DNA of 46,270 bases from G020353115 sp964389685 (GTDB taxonomy: Bacteria > Bacteroidota > Bacteroidia > Bacteroidales > VadinHA17). Shown piece after piece: positions 1 through 8,375 of the stretch. The stretch spans positions 1 to 46,270 of the forward strand of contig CAYMFM010000026.1 of assembly GCA_964389685.1 (NCBI GenBank), given 5' to 3'. Each line of letters begins with the position of its first letter. Positions within the stretch are counted from its first letter, which is position 1. The position numbers were made by a program, and so were the translations under genes. The notes under the pieces were generated by a model, which was not told the origin of the DNA, ran no database searches, and saw only the letters and a program-made list of their open reading frames with translations.

Positions 1-1102
1 GATAGCGTTAAATTAAATAATTAATAGCTAACAACGAACGATGAAAGATAAAAGACTGTGTGACGAAGTGACGGAGTGATGATGAGAAGTGAGAAGTGAT
101 TAGTTCAGGGTACAGGGTACATCCACCTACGCTAAAGCTTCGGCGGACAAAGGAGTACAGAGTTGAGAGACAAGAGACGATGAGACTGTGAGACTCTGGG
201 ACTTTGAGAGGGGGTGAAAGGCAGCAGGCCACAGGCAATAGGGAACAGGCGCAGGCGGAAGGCGGGGGTGCCAGGATCGGCATCAATGCATTCCACCAAA
301 CACAACTGCCCCTCACGATTTGGGTATGGTAGTTTCGGTGTTTTTTGTTGTAATCCAAATTTTTCTACAATAATCCAACCTCTACGAGGTTGATTGTTTT
401 GCCATAGGCATCCTCCCGATCCCTTATGGGGCTATGGGACAAGTTGTTTCAACAATACATTCCATCGGACATAAAAAATCCCGGAGGGATTAAATACTAA
501 TAACCCAGGGTAACCCTGTGAAATAACCGTTCATTTCAGCACTACGTCTTGGGTGTACAATACTATTTCGCTTCAACAGTTCGTATGGGAAGATCGCTAT
601 TTCACAGGGGCAACCCTGGGTTAGTGGCACCCAGAAGTAAATCGGTCCAACTGCCTGGTAATTCTGTGGGAAAATGATCCATGGACCGAAAAGCCAGGCG
701 CTAATCCGAATAGGAGGATTTGAGAGGGGAGCAGGGAATGATGATTGATGCGCCAAAGGCTTGCCTACGGCAAATGATGAATAATGAACATAGGTGCTGG
801 GTCCTCGGGTTTGCCAACCATAGCTTTAGCGAAGGTTGGTACTCGGGCCGCTGAGGATATTTATTCAGTCATAATAAATCCGCAGTTCGACATTCGAAAT
901 CCGCAATTTATACCCTCTCCAATCCCTTAATTTCCCTGCATTTAGCTCCATTTCACATATATGTTACATATGTGGCATATTACGGGATTTATCTGTTAGA
1001 TTTCGGCCCTCCCGGTACCGTACCTTTATGTTAGATTTTAATTCCTGCCTTGTCGGCAGGCAAGCAAAAAAAACTCTAACTAAATAAATGGAGGGCGTAA
1101 CC
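1..1102. other. Gene-free repeat region at left edge
   Basis: I see no credible gene here; the open frames on both strands run through repeats. It holds purine-rich low-complexity DNA (about 60-250), the first copy of the structured element (478-700), and a stretch with words such as a gcc-ttcggca-like hairpin and gggtcctcggg that recur in other intergenic gaps of the window. The last 150 bases before the first gene are AT-rich and contain two copies of GTTAGATTT, which could belong to a promoter but do not match the TAnnTTTG form well. Confidence 0.6.
478..700 (+). repeat. Structured repeat element, copy 1
   Basis: First of five related copies. The 5' hairpin is ATCCC/GGGAT (478-482 with 486-490). 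The second hairpin has long arms, 502-525 pairing with 598-622 through CCCAGGG/CCCTGGG and a GTGAAATA/TATTTCAC extension. Then comes the fixed module: TCGGTCC at 642-648 pairs with GGACCGA at 683-689, and GCCTGG inside it (653-658) can pair with CCAGGC beyond it (694-699), an interleaved pseudoknot topology. Whether it acts as RNA or only as DNA hairpins is unknown. Confidence 0.72.
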
Positions 1103-1552
1103 ATGAAAACAATGTTTTTTGAAAAAAACGGATTCCTAAGGCCAATTGGACTGGTCGTAATTGCAATCTTGCTCGGAGCAGGTTGTTGCACTGAATGCCT
1201 GTTTGCCCAGGGAACGGGCAGCAATGATCAAAAGGTCGTTCTGCACCTGAACATTCCGGAGGTAGTGATCGTTGAAACTGGATTTACCTTGCCTCCCAGA
1301 ATGGTTGTAAATCCCATTGAACAACCGTTTAATGTGGATCAATGGACAGCTGAACTGAAATACTGGAACAGGGACAGGTATGATGATCTGGCAGTTCTTC
1401 TGGCAAAAAGAAGGAAAGTAATGAGTGAAAAGGAAAAGACCGAAGGGATTGTTGGTTCACTCGTCCCGCAGCAGGAGACGGTCACTCCGAAATGGGAAAG
1501 GAAGGGTGAGAACTCAATCCTGCAAGCCATCGGGAAATCAGAAATTCATTAG
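1103..1552 (+). CDS. Small secreted protein of unknown function
   Basis: A 149-residue protein I do not recognise. The ATG at 1103 is preferred to the one at 1088 because GGAGGG lies six bases before it and the resulting N-terminus is a normal Sec signal: short basic start, hydrophobic stretch and a probable cleavage after the LFA preceding Gln. The mature part is hydrophilic, with many Lys, Arg and Glu residues and no obvious domain. It is followed at once by a strong hairpin-plus-T terminator. The last 20 or so codons and the terminator are found again, diverged, at 7342-7533, so a paralogue or a duplication once existed there. Likely exported to the periplasm; the role is unknown. Confidence 0.7.
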   Translation: MKTMFFEKNGFLRPIGLVVIAILLGAGCCTECLFAQGTGSNDQKVVLHLNIPEVVIVETGFTLPPRMVVNPIEQPFNVDQWTAELKYWNRDRYDDLAVLLAKRRKVMSEKEKTEGIVGSLVPQQETVTPKWERKGENSILQAIGKSEIH

Positions 1553-1576
1553 GTAGGGGTAAACGGAAGCTCAGGG

Positions 1577-1614
1577 AAAAACCGCGGATTGGAAACGATC
1601 AGCGGTTTTTTTTT
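1577..1614 (+). terminator. Rho-independent terminator of small secreted gene
   Basis: AAAAACCGC (1577-1585) pairs with GCGGTTTTT (1602-1610), with a GAT/ATC inner pairing, and runs into nine T residues. It lies 25 bases after the stop codon. Confidence 0.82.
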
Positions 1615-1623
1615 CGTGATGAT

Positions 1624-1670
1624 AGTGATACGATGACTGGGTGACACCTTTGGCGAGTCATCGTATCACT
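1624..1670. repeat. 15-bp inverted repeat hairpin, copy 1
   Basis: AGTGATACGATGACT (1624-1638) and its exact reverse complement (1656-1670) flank a 17-base loop. An identical hairpin with identical loop is at 7487-7533, so it is probably a mobile or REP-like palindrome, not a site specific to one gene. Confidence 0.75.
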
Positions 1671-2203
1671 TTGCTTATGCAACAATTTTCCGTTGTATAA
1701 CATCGCAGTTGGCCCATTATGTATGGATGGCACCAAACTTTATTCGATTATTATGCTTCTGGAGAACAATACGCCAAATGATAAAGCCAAATGGCGGACC
1801 GTTTGCACTCGCTAGAGCGGGTTAAAAATCAACCATGCGAGAAGTAAGAGGATGACCAAAAATTCCCCTCCGCCCCCGCCAGAATGAAAGAGTTCCACCC
1901 GGATGACCTTCGGTCGGACGGGTATTCTTTCGGGCTGGCGGACGAATGTCCTGTCGGACGGGCTTCGCTGATGTAGCCCCGGGTGAATTTTTAGCTGAGA
2001 ACTGACAACAATATCGAACAATCGAATTACTGCCACAAATAACTCCAAACTTATCAAAATAACTCCCATACCATAACATATGATACATACGTGTCAAACA
2101 ATGACACATACCTGTCTCTTGATTAGATGGTAATAGGGTATCCTTCAAGAAAGGTAAACTGGTAATCCTTACTAGGATCTCAGAATCACTGCAAATACAT
2201 TTA
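1671..2203. other. Gene-free gap
   Basis: No convincing gene. It contains two copies of GTCGGACGGG (1913-1922 and 1953-1962) in a GC-richer patch that looks like REP-type sequence, then becomes AT-rich towards the 3' end of the ene-reductase gene. No clear terminator for that gene was found. Confidence 0.5.
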
Positions 2204-3388
2204 TTAACCTTCATGGCAATAACATCGCACTGGTAAGTCATTTGTAATTGCTGCCAGGCATTTGTTACAGGACAAACATTTAGCCTTTCGAGTTTCTCCA
2301 CGATTGAATTTTTTAACTATATCTGGCTCTCGTATGAATGGACGGCTCATGGATATCAGATCAGCATATCCTTTTTCAATCACGTTCTCCATATGGGCAA
2401 ACCTACGAAAGCCCCCAACAATGGCAAGAGGTATATTATTCATGACAGGTTTAATAAGCTTAGCTGCATCAACATTATATCCTTCCTCCAGATCATATTC
2501 TCCAACCATTTTTTTTATCATAATTTTTCCAATCGGTTTTTTCCACCAAGGGAAACCGGAAACAAAGTCATCAACGGGAACATCCCCACGGCACATATTC
2601 ATGAAGGAGTATATACTTGAACCACAGCTTAGCTCCAGCCCATGAATTTGCAACTCAGTAAGCCATTTGGCATATCTGACGGCCAGATCTGGAGTTACGC
2701 CCTCTTTCGGTGTAAAATCATTTGTACTAAGCTTAACCAGTATTGGCATTCCATCCGGTACGTTATTCTTTGTGATCAATATAACTTCTTTCAGGAAACG
2801 AAAACGTTTCTCATCAGATCCTCCCCAATTATCCTTTCTCCTGTTGAAATAAGGGGAAATGAATTGGTTAATCAGGTAACCATGAGCTCCATGCAATTGT
2901 ATACCATCTACCCCTGCTGCAACAGCTCGTTTTGCAGCCTCACCAAAAGCATAAATAACTTCCTGAATTTCTCCCTCTGTCATCGCAACCGGTTTTACCA
3001 TGTTTACGGGATCTCTGTCAAATCCTGACGGCCCCATCGGCTGCCTTCCAATTAGGGACTTCTTAGTCTGTCTTCCGGCATGGGCTAATTGTAACATTAT
3101 TTTACCTCCCTCCTCATGAACAACATCAGTTAATCTTCTCAAACCATATATCAATTCATCATTGTAAATACCTGTTTGAAATGGGAAGGCTCTTCCGAAT
3201 GGATGAACATAAGTGAATCCTGGGATAATTATTCCAATATCACCTTTAGCCAAAACCCGATATCTTTCTAGGAGTTGATCAGTGACTTCACCTTTTGGAG
3301 AAGCCATTGCTTCATATGTTCCTGAATGGATAAACCTGTTTTTTACTTGGACATTTCCAATTTTAATAGAAGAAAACAGAATGGACAT
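2204..3388 (-). CDS. Old-yellow-enzyme family NADH:flavin oxidoreductase
   Basis: A 394-residue FMN-binding TIM-barrel ene-reductase. The family signature HGAHGY lies at 166-171 (His166, His169 and Tyr171 are the substrate-binding and proton-donor positions in relatives) and is followed by the usual NWGG at 187-190; the late phosphate-binding region carries IVGGF. The C-terminus has Cys371, Cys374, Cys377, Cys389 and Cys391, close to the 4Fe-4S pattern of 2,4-dienoyl-CoA reductase and 2-enoate reductase, but the C-terminal FAD/NAD domain of those 650-residue enzymes is absent. It therefore needs an external electron donor or acts as a stand-alone subunit. Substrate unknown. It is downstream of the radical SAM gene on the same strand, after a 67-base gap, so the two may be cotranscribed. 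AT-rich compared with the flanking genome. Confidence 0.88.
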   Translation of the reverse strand: MSILFSSIKIGNVQVKNRFIHSGTYEAMASPKGEVTDQLLERYRVLAKGDIGIIIPGFTYVHPFGRAFPFQTGIYNDELIYGLRRLTDVVHEEGGKIMLQLAHAGRQTKKSLIGRQPMGPSGFDRDPVNMVKPVAMTEGEIQEVIYAFGEAAKRAVAAGVDGIQLHGAHGYLINQFISPYFNRRKDNWGGSDEKRFRFLKEVILITKNNVPDGMPILVKLSTNDFTPKEGVTPDLAVRYAKWLTELQIHGLELSCGSSIYSFMNMCRGDVPVDDFVSGFPWWKKPIGKIMIKKMVGEYDLEEGYNVDAAKLIKPVMNNIPLAIVGGFRRFAHMENVIEKGYADLISMSRPFIREPDIVKKFNRGETRKAKCLSCNKCLAAITNDLPVRCYCHEG

Positions 3389-3455
3389 AATTGATTAGTT
3401 AAACATTTAAACAAAGAATTTCAACCTGGTATACTATATGGATATCACTGCAATG

Positions 3456-4985
3456 TTAGGTTAATGATTCATAATAGGCATTTGGATCATGTTCCAGAGA
3501 ATCCTTAGGCAGCCAAGACCATAATTCTGGTCCAAGATCCATTTTTATTCTTTCCTTAAAGAAGTCAGGAATCTCTAAGGTTTCTTGTTCAAAAAAACGA
3601 CGGAATGGTTGATCAGTCCTCAATCGCAAGGTAACCTCAGAATGGTGGGATATCTTCGCAAATCCACCAGTTGAAGCAGATTGAGCAAGTATCAACCATC
3701 TGGGAATTCCATTTTTCATTGATATAAATCTTCTGTACAAAGCTCTTTTTGAGAAACAATATTTTATCATATCAATCAAGTAATCATAGAATTCAATCCA
3801 AGAATAGTTCTTAGGTTTTATATTAATAAAATGAACAGACCTGTGAAAATGAAATGGAATTGGAATAATTCTGTTCTCCCTCTGATATTTTATATTGCAA
3901 GGTGGGGCTTGACCAAATACTCCTAATAACACAAAGACCGGATAAACTCCTGGTGTTAAATCGATAAACTTTTTGGTTAACTCAAAAGGTTCAGGACCTT
4001 GGTCAGAATCTAGTCCAAACATAAAATTGACATTTACCAGCGGAATAATCCTATGAATCATATTTACTTGTTCAGAAATCTGCTTTACCTTTTCATATCC
4101 TTGAATACCAACTGATCCAACTTTCTTATCAAAAGCAAACCAAGATTCAATTCCAGGTAAGATAGTGTCAAATCCATTCTTTCTTAATCTCTTAACATTA
4201 GTCTCTGTAAGTGTTGATAGATTGCATTCAGCAATGAAATCAATTTTTCTCTGTGGATCTGACTCTTCAATTGCCTCCATAATAGATTCAAATCTTACAG
4301 CAAAATTCGGATCATACCACCCAATTCGAGGACGTTTGAATTTACTTAGAGCAAATTGAAAATCCTTTTTAATGGAGTCACTATTTAAAGCTTCATATGG
4401 GACAGTAGAATCTACGCAAAAATCACAATTATAAGGACATCCAATACTTGAGAGCATTGGTATTAACTTTATTAAAGGAGAATGCTTAAATCCTATTTCT
4501 ATAAATTCCCATCGTTCCTCTACCGATGGAATGGATTTGAGGTGTTTTTCACCAGTTAGGAATATTCCACTCGTTTGATTTTGAGTGCAATCACTAATAA
4601 TATCATTGAGTAGATCCTTATCAATTAAACCAACGACATAATCAAAATATTTGCAACTATCTTGAGGATAAGATCTAGCGTGTGGACCTCCTAAGACGGT
4701 CACTATTCCCTTGGAGCGCAGCAAATTACTTAATGAATAGGCAAGATGTGCTGTAAAAGTGAATGAACTTATAAATACTAAATCCAGTTCTTCTGGAATT
4801 TGTTTGATGAGATTTGATCTTCCTCCATACAGAATATAATGAACTTTATGTCCCAGCTGTTTACACCATGCTCCAATTACCGAAGGCATTATGCTCATTA
4901 TCCTGGAATTAATCAATTTTTGATACAATTCGGTGGTTGGAGCATTATGGACAAGGTCAATGATACAGATGTGTAGTTTCTTCAT
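3456..4985 (-). CDS. B12-binding-type radical SAM protein
   Basis: A 509-residue radical SAM enzyme. The 4Fe-4S cluster motif CxxxCxxC is Cys183, Cys187 and Cys190 in GCPYNCDFC. The N-terminal 130 residues look like the Rossmann-type cobalamin-binding domain of class B enzymes, including LGGPHARSYP near 98-107, but the DxHxxG cobalamin-ligand motif is not apparent, so the cofactor may be missing or bound differently. The middle has the TIM-barrel pattern with PGIES and the FMFGLDSD stretch typical of this family; the last 150 residues are unassigned. Members methylate or rearrange unactivated carbons in lipids or secondary metabolites, but nothing here identifies the substrate. Very AT-rich (one sampled 60-base line has 17 G or C). 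Confidence 0.85.
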   Translation of the reverse strand: MKKLHICIIDLVHNAPTTELYQKLINSRIMSIMPSVIGAWCKQLGHKVHYILYGGRSNLIKQIPEELDLVFISSFTFTAHLAYSLSNLLRSKGIVTVLGGPHARSYPQDSCKYFDYVVGLIDKDLLNDIISDCTQNQTSGIFLTGEKHLKSIPSVEERWEFIEIGFKHSPLIKLIPMLSSIGCPYNCDFCVDSTVPYEALNSDSIKKDFQFALSKFKRPRIGWYDPNFAVRFESIMEAIEESDPQRKIDFIAECNLSTLTETNVKRLRKNGFDTILPGIESWFAFDKKVGSVGIQGYEKVKQISEQVNMIHRIIPLVNVNFMFGLDSDQGPEPFELTKKFIDLTPGVYPVFVLLGVFGQAPPCNIKYQRENRIIPIPFHFHRSVHFINIKPKNYSWIEFYDYLIDMIKYCFSKRALYRRFISMKNGIPRWLILAQSASTGGFAKISHHSEVTLRLRTDQPFRRFFEQETLEIPDFFKERIKMDLGPELWSWLPKDSLEHDPNAYYESLT

Positions 4986-5030
4986 TTTTCAATGACAACT
5001 CATTTTAGAATGGCCTTTTAACAAGCACGT

Positions 5031-5064
5031 ATAATTATATATATGCATATTATATATAATTATT
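5031..5064. repeat. AT-only near-palindrome between divergent genes
   Basis: ATAATTATATATAT, GCAT and a near reverse-complement arm make a palindrome of about 34 bases in the 269-base gap between the divergent radical SAM and histidine kinase genes. It could be a regulator site or simply a DNA-melting, AT-rich promoter region. The rest of the gap is also strongly AT-rich, with no clear TAnnTTTG box. Confidence 0.5.
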
Positions 5065-5254
5065 TTGATATGTTAGTCAAATAATTTAAATTGTATAATA
5101 TTAATAAAGAACGAATTAGAATATATAAAAATAAGGATTATTCTACAACAAAGCCTCACTTATGCAAAAAATGATATGTCATCCTAAACATTTAACAGGA
5201 TAATACCACTATGCACAAAAGATAATAAAGCTTTAAGATCTAAAATTTATAGAG

Positions 5255-6694
5255 ATGCCAATATTGTCTAAGAAACATGTTCCTGAAGAACTTACAGATT
5301 TGCAGGATACTCAAATGATTGGAGCTATCTTAGGTGGATCAATGCATATCTTATATGTTATATTGTTTGCCATATGTAAAATCAACTTATTATTGTGGTT
5401 TAATATTTTAATAAGCTTACCTGTATTTATTATTGCCTTCTTTTTTAGCTATAATGGGAGATTGAAAGCTTCACCAATTATTGGAACAATTGAAGTTACT
5501 ATTCATCAAGTAGGAGCAGTTCTATTATTGGGACAGAGTTCAAACTTTCATATACTCTTATTTTGTCTGATTCCAATAGGAATGTTGTTTCAAAAATGGA
5601 AAGTTTTTTTTACAATTAATTCTTTAATGGCATTAATTCTTTTTCTAGTTATTTCATGGTTTGATTCAGGACAATTTATTAGATATCAATTACCTCAAAT
5701 AACATTGAAACTTATTAGCTCAATAAATAGTATTGGATTGTTTACGATAGTAGGTGTAATCATATTTTATTACATAACCCTCAATAAAAAGTTATATAGT
5801 AGTCAAAAAGCAACCGGTGAAAAGTTATACCAGTCTAACTTGGAATTAAATGAAACAATAGAAATTGTAAATGAACAAAAGGATGAAATAGAATCTCAAA
5901 GAGATAAATTGATTAAAACTCTTCAAGATCTGGAACGCACACAAAATCAGTTGATTGAATCAAAAAAAATGTCCGCACTGGGTGGATTAGTGGCGGGAGT
6001 AGCCCATGAAATAAATACACCAATTGGAATTGGCATTACTGCAGTTTCAAGCTTAATTGAAGAAACAACAAGGATGGTAGATCTTTATAGCAAGGAGGAA
6101 ATTAGCAGGAAAGATTTTAAAGAATTTTTAAATACCACCAATGGAAATGCTATGCTTATCCAAAAAAACCTTGAACGCACTGCTAACCTAATACAAAGTT
6201 TTAAGCAAGTATCCATTGACCAGTCAACAGAACAAAAACGAGAATTCTTCTTAAAACAATATTTTGAGGACATTATTCATAGTTTATCTCCAAAATTCAA
6301 AGGAAAGAAGATAACTGTAAACCTTGATTGCGATGAGAACCTAAAACTGAATTCGTATCCAGGAGCATTTGCTCAAATCTATACTAATCTTTTATTAAAC
6401 TCATTGATTCATGGATTTTCAAAACAAGAGGCAGGGAGTATTTTCATTGTTGTAAGAAAAAGTGATGAAGAACTCCAAATTGAATATCGAGATGATGGGG
6501 AAGGAATTGATTCAGAAATTCTTCCCGTAATATTTGAACCATTTAAAACAATTGATCAAAGCAAAGGGACTGGCCTTGGATTACATATTGTTTTTAATTT
6601 AGTTACCCAAAAACTAAACGGAACTATAAGTGTTGATAGTGAAGCAAAAAAGGGTGCTAAGTTTATTTTGAAATTACCCATTACTCTTGAATGA
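5255..6694 (+). CDS. Membrane sensor histidine kinase (orphan)
   Basis: A 479-residue kinase. Residues about 25-175 hold five or six hydrophobic segments with very short loops, so the sensor is membrane-embedded or sees a membrane-soluble cue. A charged coiled coil follows (about 180-240). The H-box is in AGVAHEINTPIG with phospho-acceptor His251. The ATPase domain shows the N-box NLLLNSLIHG, the G1 box DDGEGI, the F-box FEPF and the G2 box GTGLGLHIV, so the kinase should be active. The H-box style resembles the kinases that cluster with HAMP-less multi-TM receptors. No response regulator is encoded nearby, so the partner is elsewhere. It is AT-rich like its neighbours and transcribed divergently from the radical SAM gene. 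Confidence 0.9.
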   Translation: MPILSKKHVPEELTDLQDTQMIGAILGGSMHILYVILFAICKINLLLWFNILISLPVFIIAFFFSYNGRLKASPIIGTIEVTIHQVGAVLLLGQSSNFHILLFCLIPIGMLFQKWKVFFTINSLMALILFLVISWFDSGQFIRYQLPQITLKLISSINSIGLFTIVGVIIFYYITLNKKLYSSQKATGEKLYQSNLELNETIEIVNEQKDEIESQRDKLIKTLQDLERTQNQLIESKKMSALGGLVAGVAHEINTPIGIGITAVSSLIEETTRMVDLYSKEEISRKDFKEFLNTTNGNAMLIQKNLERTANLIQSFKQVSIDQSTEQKREFFLKQYFEDIIHSLSPKFKGKKITVNLDCDENLKLNSYPGAFAQIYTNLLLNSLIHGFSKQEAGSIFIVVRKSDEELQIEYRDDGEGIDSEILPVIFEPFKTIDQSKGTGLGLHIVFNLVTQKLNGTISVDSEAKKGAKFILKLPITLE

Positions 6695-6781
6695 TATGAT
6701 CGAAAAAGAATGTATTGTCCAACTGAACTGTAAATACATCCATAATACAATTGAATCTTTTTTAATACAAAAATTGAATAT

Positions 6782-7177
6782 ATGATAAAAGCGAAAAGCA
6801 AACGAACCAATTTTATTCACATTGTATTGCTAATTAAATGGATTATCACTTTATTGGTATGGGGACTTCCGATGTTATTAGGCCCCCCATCGCTTTTTGA
6901 ATTTTTTGGATTACCCTTTCCAAGTGATACGATCTATTTACGTCTCTTTGGAGCTGTTGTAACGGCACTAACATTAGCATATTATTATGCTTGGAGAAAC
7001 CCAGTTCAGAATAATGCAATCATCAAATTCGGGATACTTGACAATGGTTTGGCTACAATCACTCTTGTTATTCTAGGTTTAACTGTTGGATTTATTAGTT
7101 GGTTCTTTTGGGTATCTGCTGTTCTTACCACTTTTTTCTTTATTTCCTTTACGGTATACATATTGAGAGTAAAATAA
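6782..7177 (+). CDS. Small four-helix membrane protein, unknown
   Basis: A 131-residue, strongly hydrophobic protein with about four transmembrane helices (roughly residues 12-33, 52-68, 83-103 and 105-127) and a basic start. I do not recognise the family; the PMLLGPPSLFEFFG stretch followed by helix-loop-helix recalls DoxX-like or DUF-type membrane proteins, but this is only an impression. It lies 87 bases after the histidine kinase gene, on the same strand and with the same AT-rich composition, and could be cotranscribed with it. No catalytic motif is visible. Confidence 0.65.
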   Translation: MIKAKSKRTNFIHIVLLIKWIITLLVWGLPMLLGPPSLFEFFGLPFPSDTIYLRLFGAVVTALTLAYYYAWRNPVQNNAIIKFGILDNGLATITLVILGLTVGFISWFFWVSAVLTTFFFISFTVYILRVK

Positions 7178-7341
7178 GGATTTGGTTTAGTTCTGTGAGA
7201 TAAAAAAGCTTCCTTTCCAATAACTCCTTTTTAATCGAGCAATTTAATTTGCGGGAAATTGTATATTCTTTCACGGATTTTAGCAATGAAATATCTGCAA
7301 GGCTTTGATTCTTGTTAGATTACTAAAACCGTAACATATCA

Positions 7342-7416
7342 GTTAATCCAAAATGGGAAACGAGGCGCGAGAACCCGATCCTGGAAGCCATCGGGAAATC
7401 AGGAATTAATCGGTAG
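7342..7416 (+). pseudogene. Fragment of a paralogue of the small secreted protein
   Basis: Read from 7342, the sequence encodes VNPKWETRRENPILEAIGK and ends at a TAG at 7414. This matches the C-terminus of the protein at 1103-1552 (VTPKWERKGENSILQAIGK). There is an in-frame stop at 7324 and no upstream match, so only the tail survives. Confidence 0.7.
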
Positions 7417-7439
7417 AGGTAACCGAAAGCTCAGGAAAG

Positions 7440-7475
7440 AAACCGCGGATTTGATACGATCTGCGGTTTTTTTTG
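7440..7475 (+). terminator. Terminator copy within the right direct repeat
   Basis: AAACCGC (7440-7446) pairs with GCGGTTT (7463-7469) and is followed by a T run. Homologous to the terminator at 1577-1614 but with a changed loop. It may end transcripts coming from the kinase and membrane protein genes. Confidence 0.72.
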
Positions 7476-7486
7476 TTCGTAATGAT

Positions 7487-7533
7487 AGTGATACGATGAC
7501 TGGGTGACACCTTTGGCGAGTCATCGTATCACT
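7487..7533. repeat. 15-bp inverted repeat hairpin, copy 2
   Basis: Identical in arms (7487-7501 and 7519-7533) and loop to the hairpin at 1624-1670. Confidence 0.75.
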
Positions 7534-7617
7534 GCTTAAATTTTATATATTGGAGTAAAACAGTGTAGCTGGCATTTGAATATTAAATACCTTTGTTCAG
7601 AATATATTTATAAAACC

Positions 7618-8037
7618 ATGAATCCATCTCACATAGAGCACATCGGGATTGCAGTGAAAAGCCTGGATGAGGCCATTCCATTGTATGAAAAACTCCTTGG
7701 AGTAACATGTTACAACATTGAAGAGGTAGCCGACCAGAAGGTAAGGACTGCTTTTTTCAGGGTGGGGCAGACCAAGATCGAGCTGCTCGAATCCACCGAT
7801 CCGGAGGGTCCCATTGGTAAATTCATAGAGAAAAAAGGGGAGGGGATACACCATATTGCCCTGGCAGTCAAAGAGCTGGATAAAAAGCTCGGGGAACTGG
7901 ACGAGAGGGGCATTCAACTGATCGATAAAACCTCGAGGAAAGGAGCGGAGGGATTGAAGATTGCCTTCCTTCATCCGAAATCGACACACGGAGTGCTGAT
8001 TGAGTTGTGTGAAGGGAGTGAAGGGAATGATGAATGA
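7618..8037 (+). CDS. Methylmalonyl-CoA epimerase
   Basis: A 139-residue vicinal-oxygen-chelate enzyme that interconverts (R)- and (S)-methylmalonyl-CoA, linking propionyl-CoA and succinyl-CoA in propionate formation or breakdown. The start at 7618 gives the standard N-terminus HIEHIGIAVKSLDEAI; the upstream ATG at 7576 would add 14 unusual residues. Family landmarks are the first metal-ligand His in IEHIGIAV, the VGQTKIELLE strand, the central HHIALAV with the second His, and the C-terminal LIELCE with the ligand Glu. Length and motifs are those of intact enzymes. The mutase genes are not in this window. The stop codon is followed immediately by low-complexity gatgaatgatgaatgat repeats. Confidence 0.93.
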   Translation: MNPSHIEHIGIAVKSLDEAIPLYEKLLGVTCYNIEEVADQKVRTAFFRVGQTKIELLESTDPEGPIGKFIEKKGEGIHHIALAVKELDKKLGELDERGIQLIDKTSRKGAEGLKIAFLHPKSTHGVLIELCEGSEGNDE

Positions 8038-8213
8038 TGAATGATGAATGATGAGTGCTTGCCACGTGAAATGCGACGTAGGAGCATATTTCACTGTGGA
8101 TGAATGATGAGTGGTGAGCGGTGAGTTGTGAGAGGGGAGAAGTTCAAATAACTGGTGCTCGGTCCTCGGTTCTCGGTTAGTTTGGTGAACAGTGTACAGT
8201 GAGCAGTGAACAG

Positions 8214-8305
8214 TCCCGAAAATCACGAATTTGCTATTAGCAATTCGATTGATTTTCGAGGATCCTCGAAAAACTATCAAATCAAAGATTTGTGGTTTTT
8301 CGGGA
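8214..8305. repeat. TCCCGAA-bounded repeat, copy 1
   Basis: The ends are TCCCGAAAA (8214-8222) and its exact reverse complement (8297-8305). Inside are a cgaggatcctcg palindrome and, near the right end, CAAATC-AAGATTTG. A second copy at 13530-13657 keeps the ends and the inner CAAATC/GATTTG palindrome but differs between them. Confidence 0.62.
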
Positions 8306-8311
8306 TGAGCA

Positions 8312-8372
8312 GTTACGGGATACGGGGAATTAGTAGGTAGGACAATGAAGTTCATTGTGAGGATAAATCACA
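8312..8372. repeat. 61-base dispersed repeat, copy 1
   Basis: Matches 25748-25808 with two mismatches. It contains ACAATGAA-G-TTCATTGT, a short hairpin. In both places it lies a short distance 5' of or beside other repeat families. Confidence 0.75.
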
Positions 8373-8375
8373 AAA

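Larger units (their letters stand above)
1491..1670 (+). repeat. Long direct repeat, left copy
   Basis: This segment covers the 3' end of the small secreted gene, its terminator and a downstream hairpin. It matches 7352-7533: the first part is diverged, but the last 52 bases (1619-1670) are identical to 7482-7533. The two copies bracket the AT-rich genes at 2204-7177. Confidence 0.8.
7352..7533 (+). repeat. Long direct repeat, right copy
   Basis: Partner of 1491-1670. The last 52 bases are identical; the coding and terminator part has many substitutions. Its position just after the AT-rich genes makes it a candidate boundary of an inserted or duplicated segment. Confidence 0.8.
7178..7617. 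other. Gap holding the right copy of the long direct repeat
   Basis: After an AT-rich start there is a short coding remnant (7342-7416), a terminator, and a hairpin, all diverged copies of the sequence at 1480-1670. The final 80 bases are the upstream region of the epimerase gene and include TATATTGG, one mismatch from a TAnnTTTG box. Confidence 0.6.

Noticed and set aside
478..700. Group II intron fragment or a named riboswitch
   Set aside because: No domain V-like AGC...GTT hairpin or known aptamer core was recognised, and the element lies downstream of genes or at gap centres, not in leaders.
490..756. Reading frame on the minus strand through structured element copy 1
   Set aside because: It lies wholly inside repeat DNA, with no protein-like domain; similar frames occur in the other copies because the repeat is GC-richer than its surroundings.
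2262..3028. Plus-strand frames opposite the ene-reductase gene
   Set aside because: The minus strand has full family motifs over 394 residues; the opposite frames are overlapping shadows without motifs.
7597..8355. 252-codon minus-strand frame opposite the epimerase gene
   Set aside because: The + strand encodes a clear methylmalonyl-CoA epimerase, and the antisense product is rich in His-His-Ser and Pro repeats from the low-complexity DNA.
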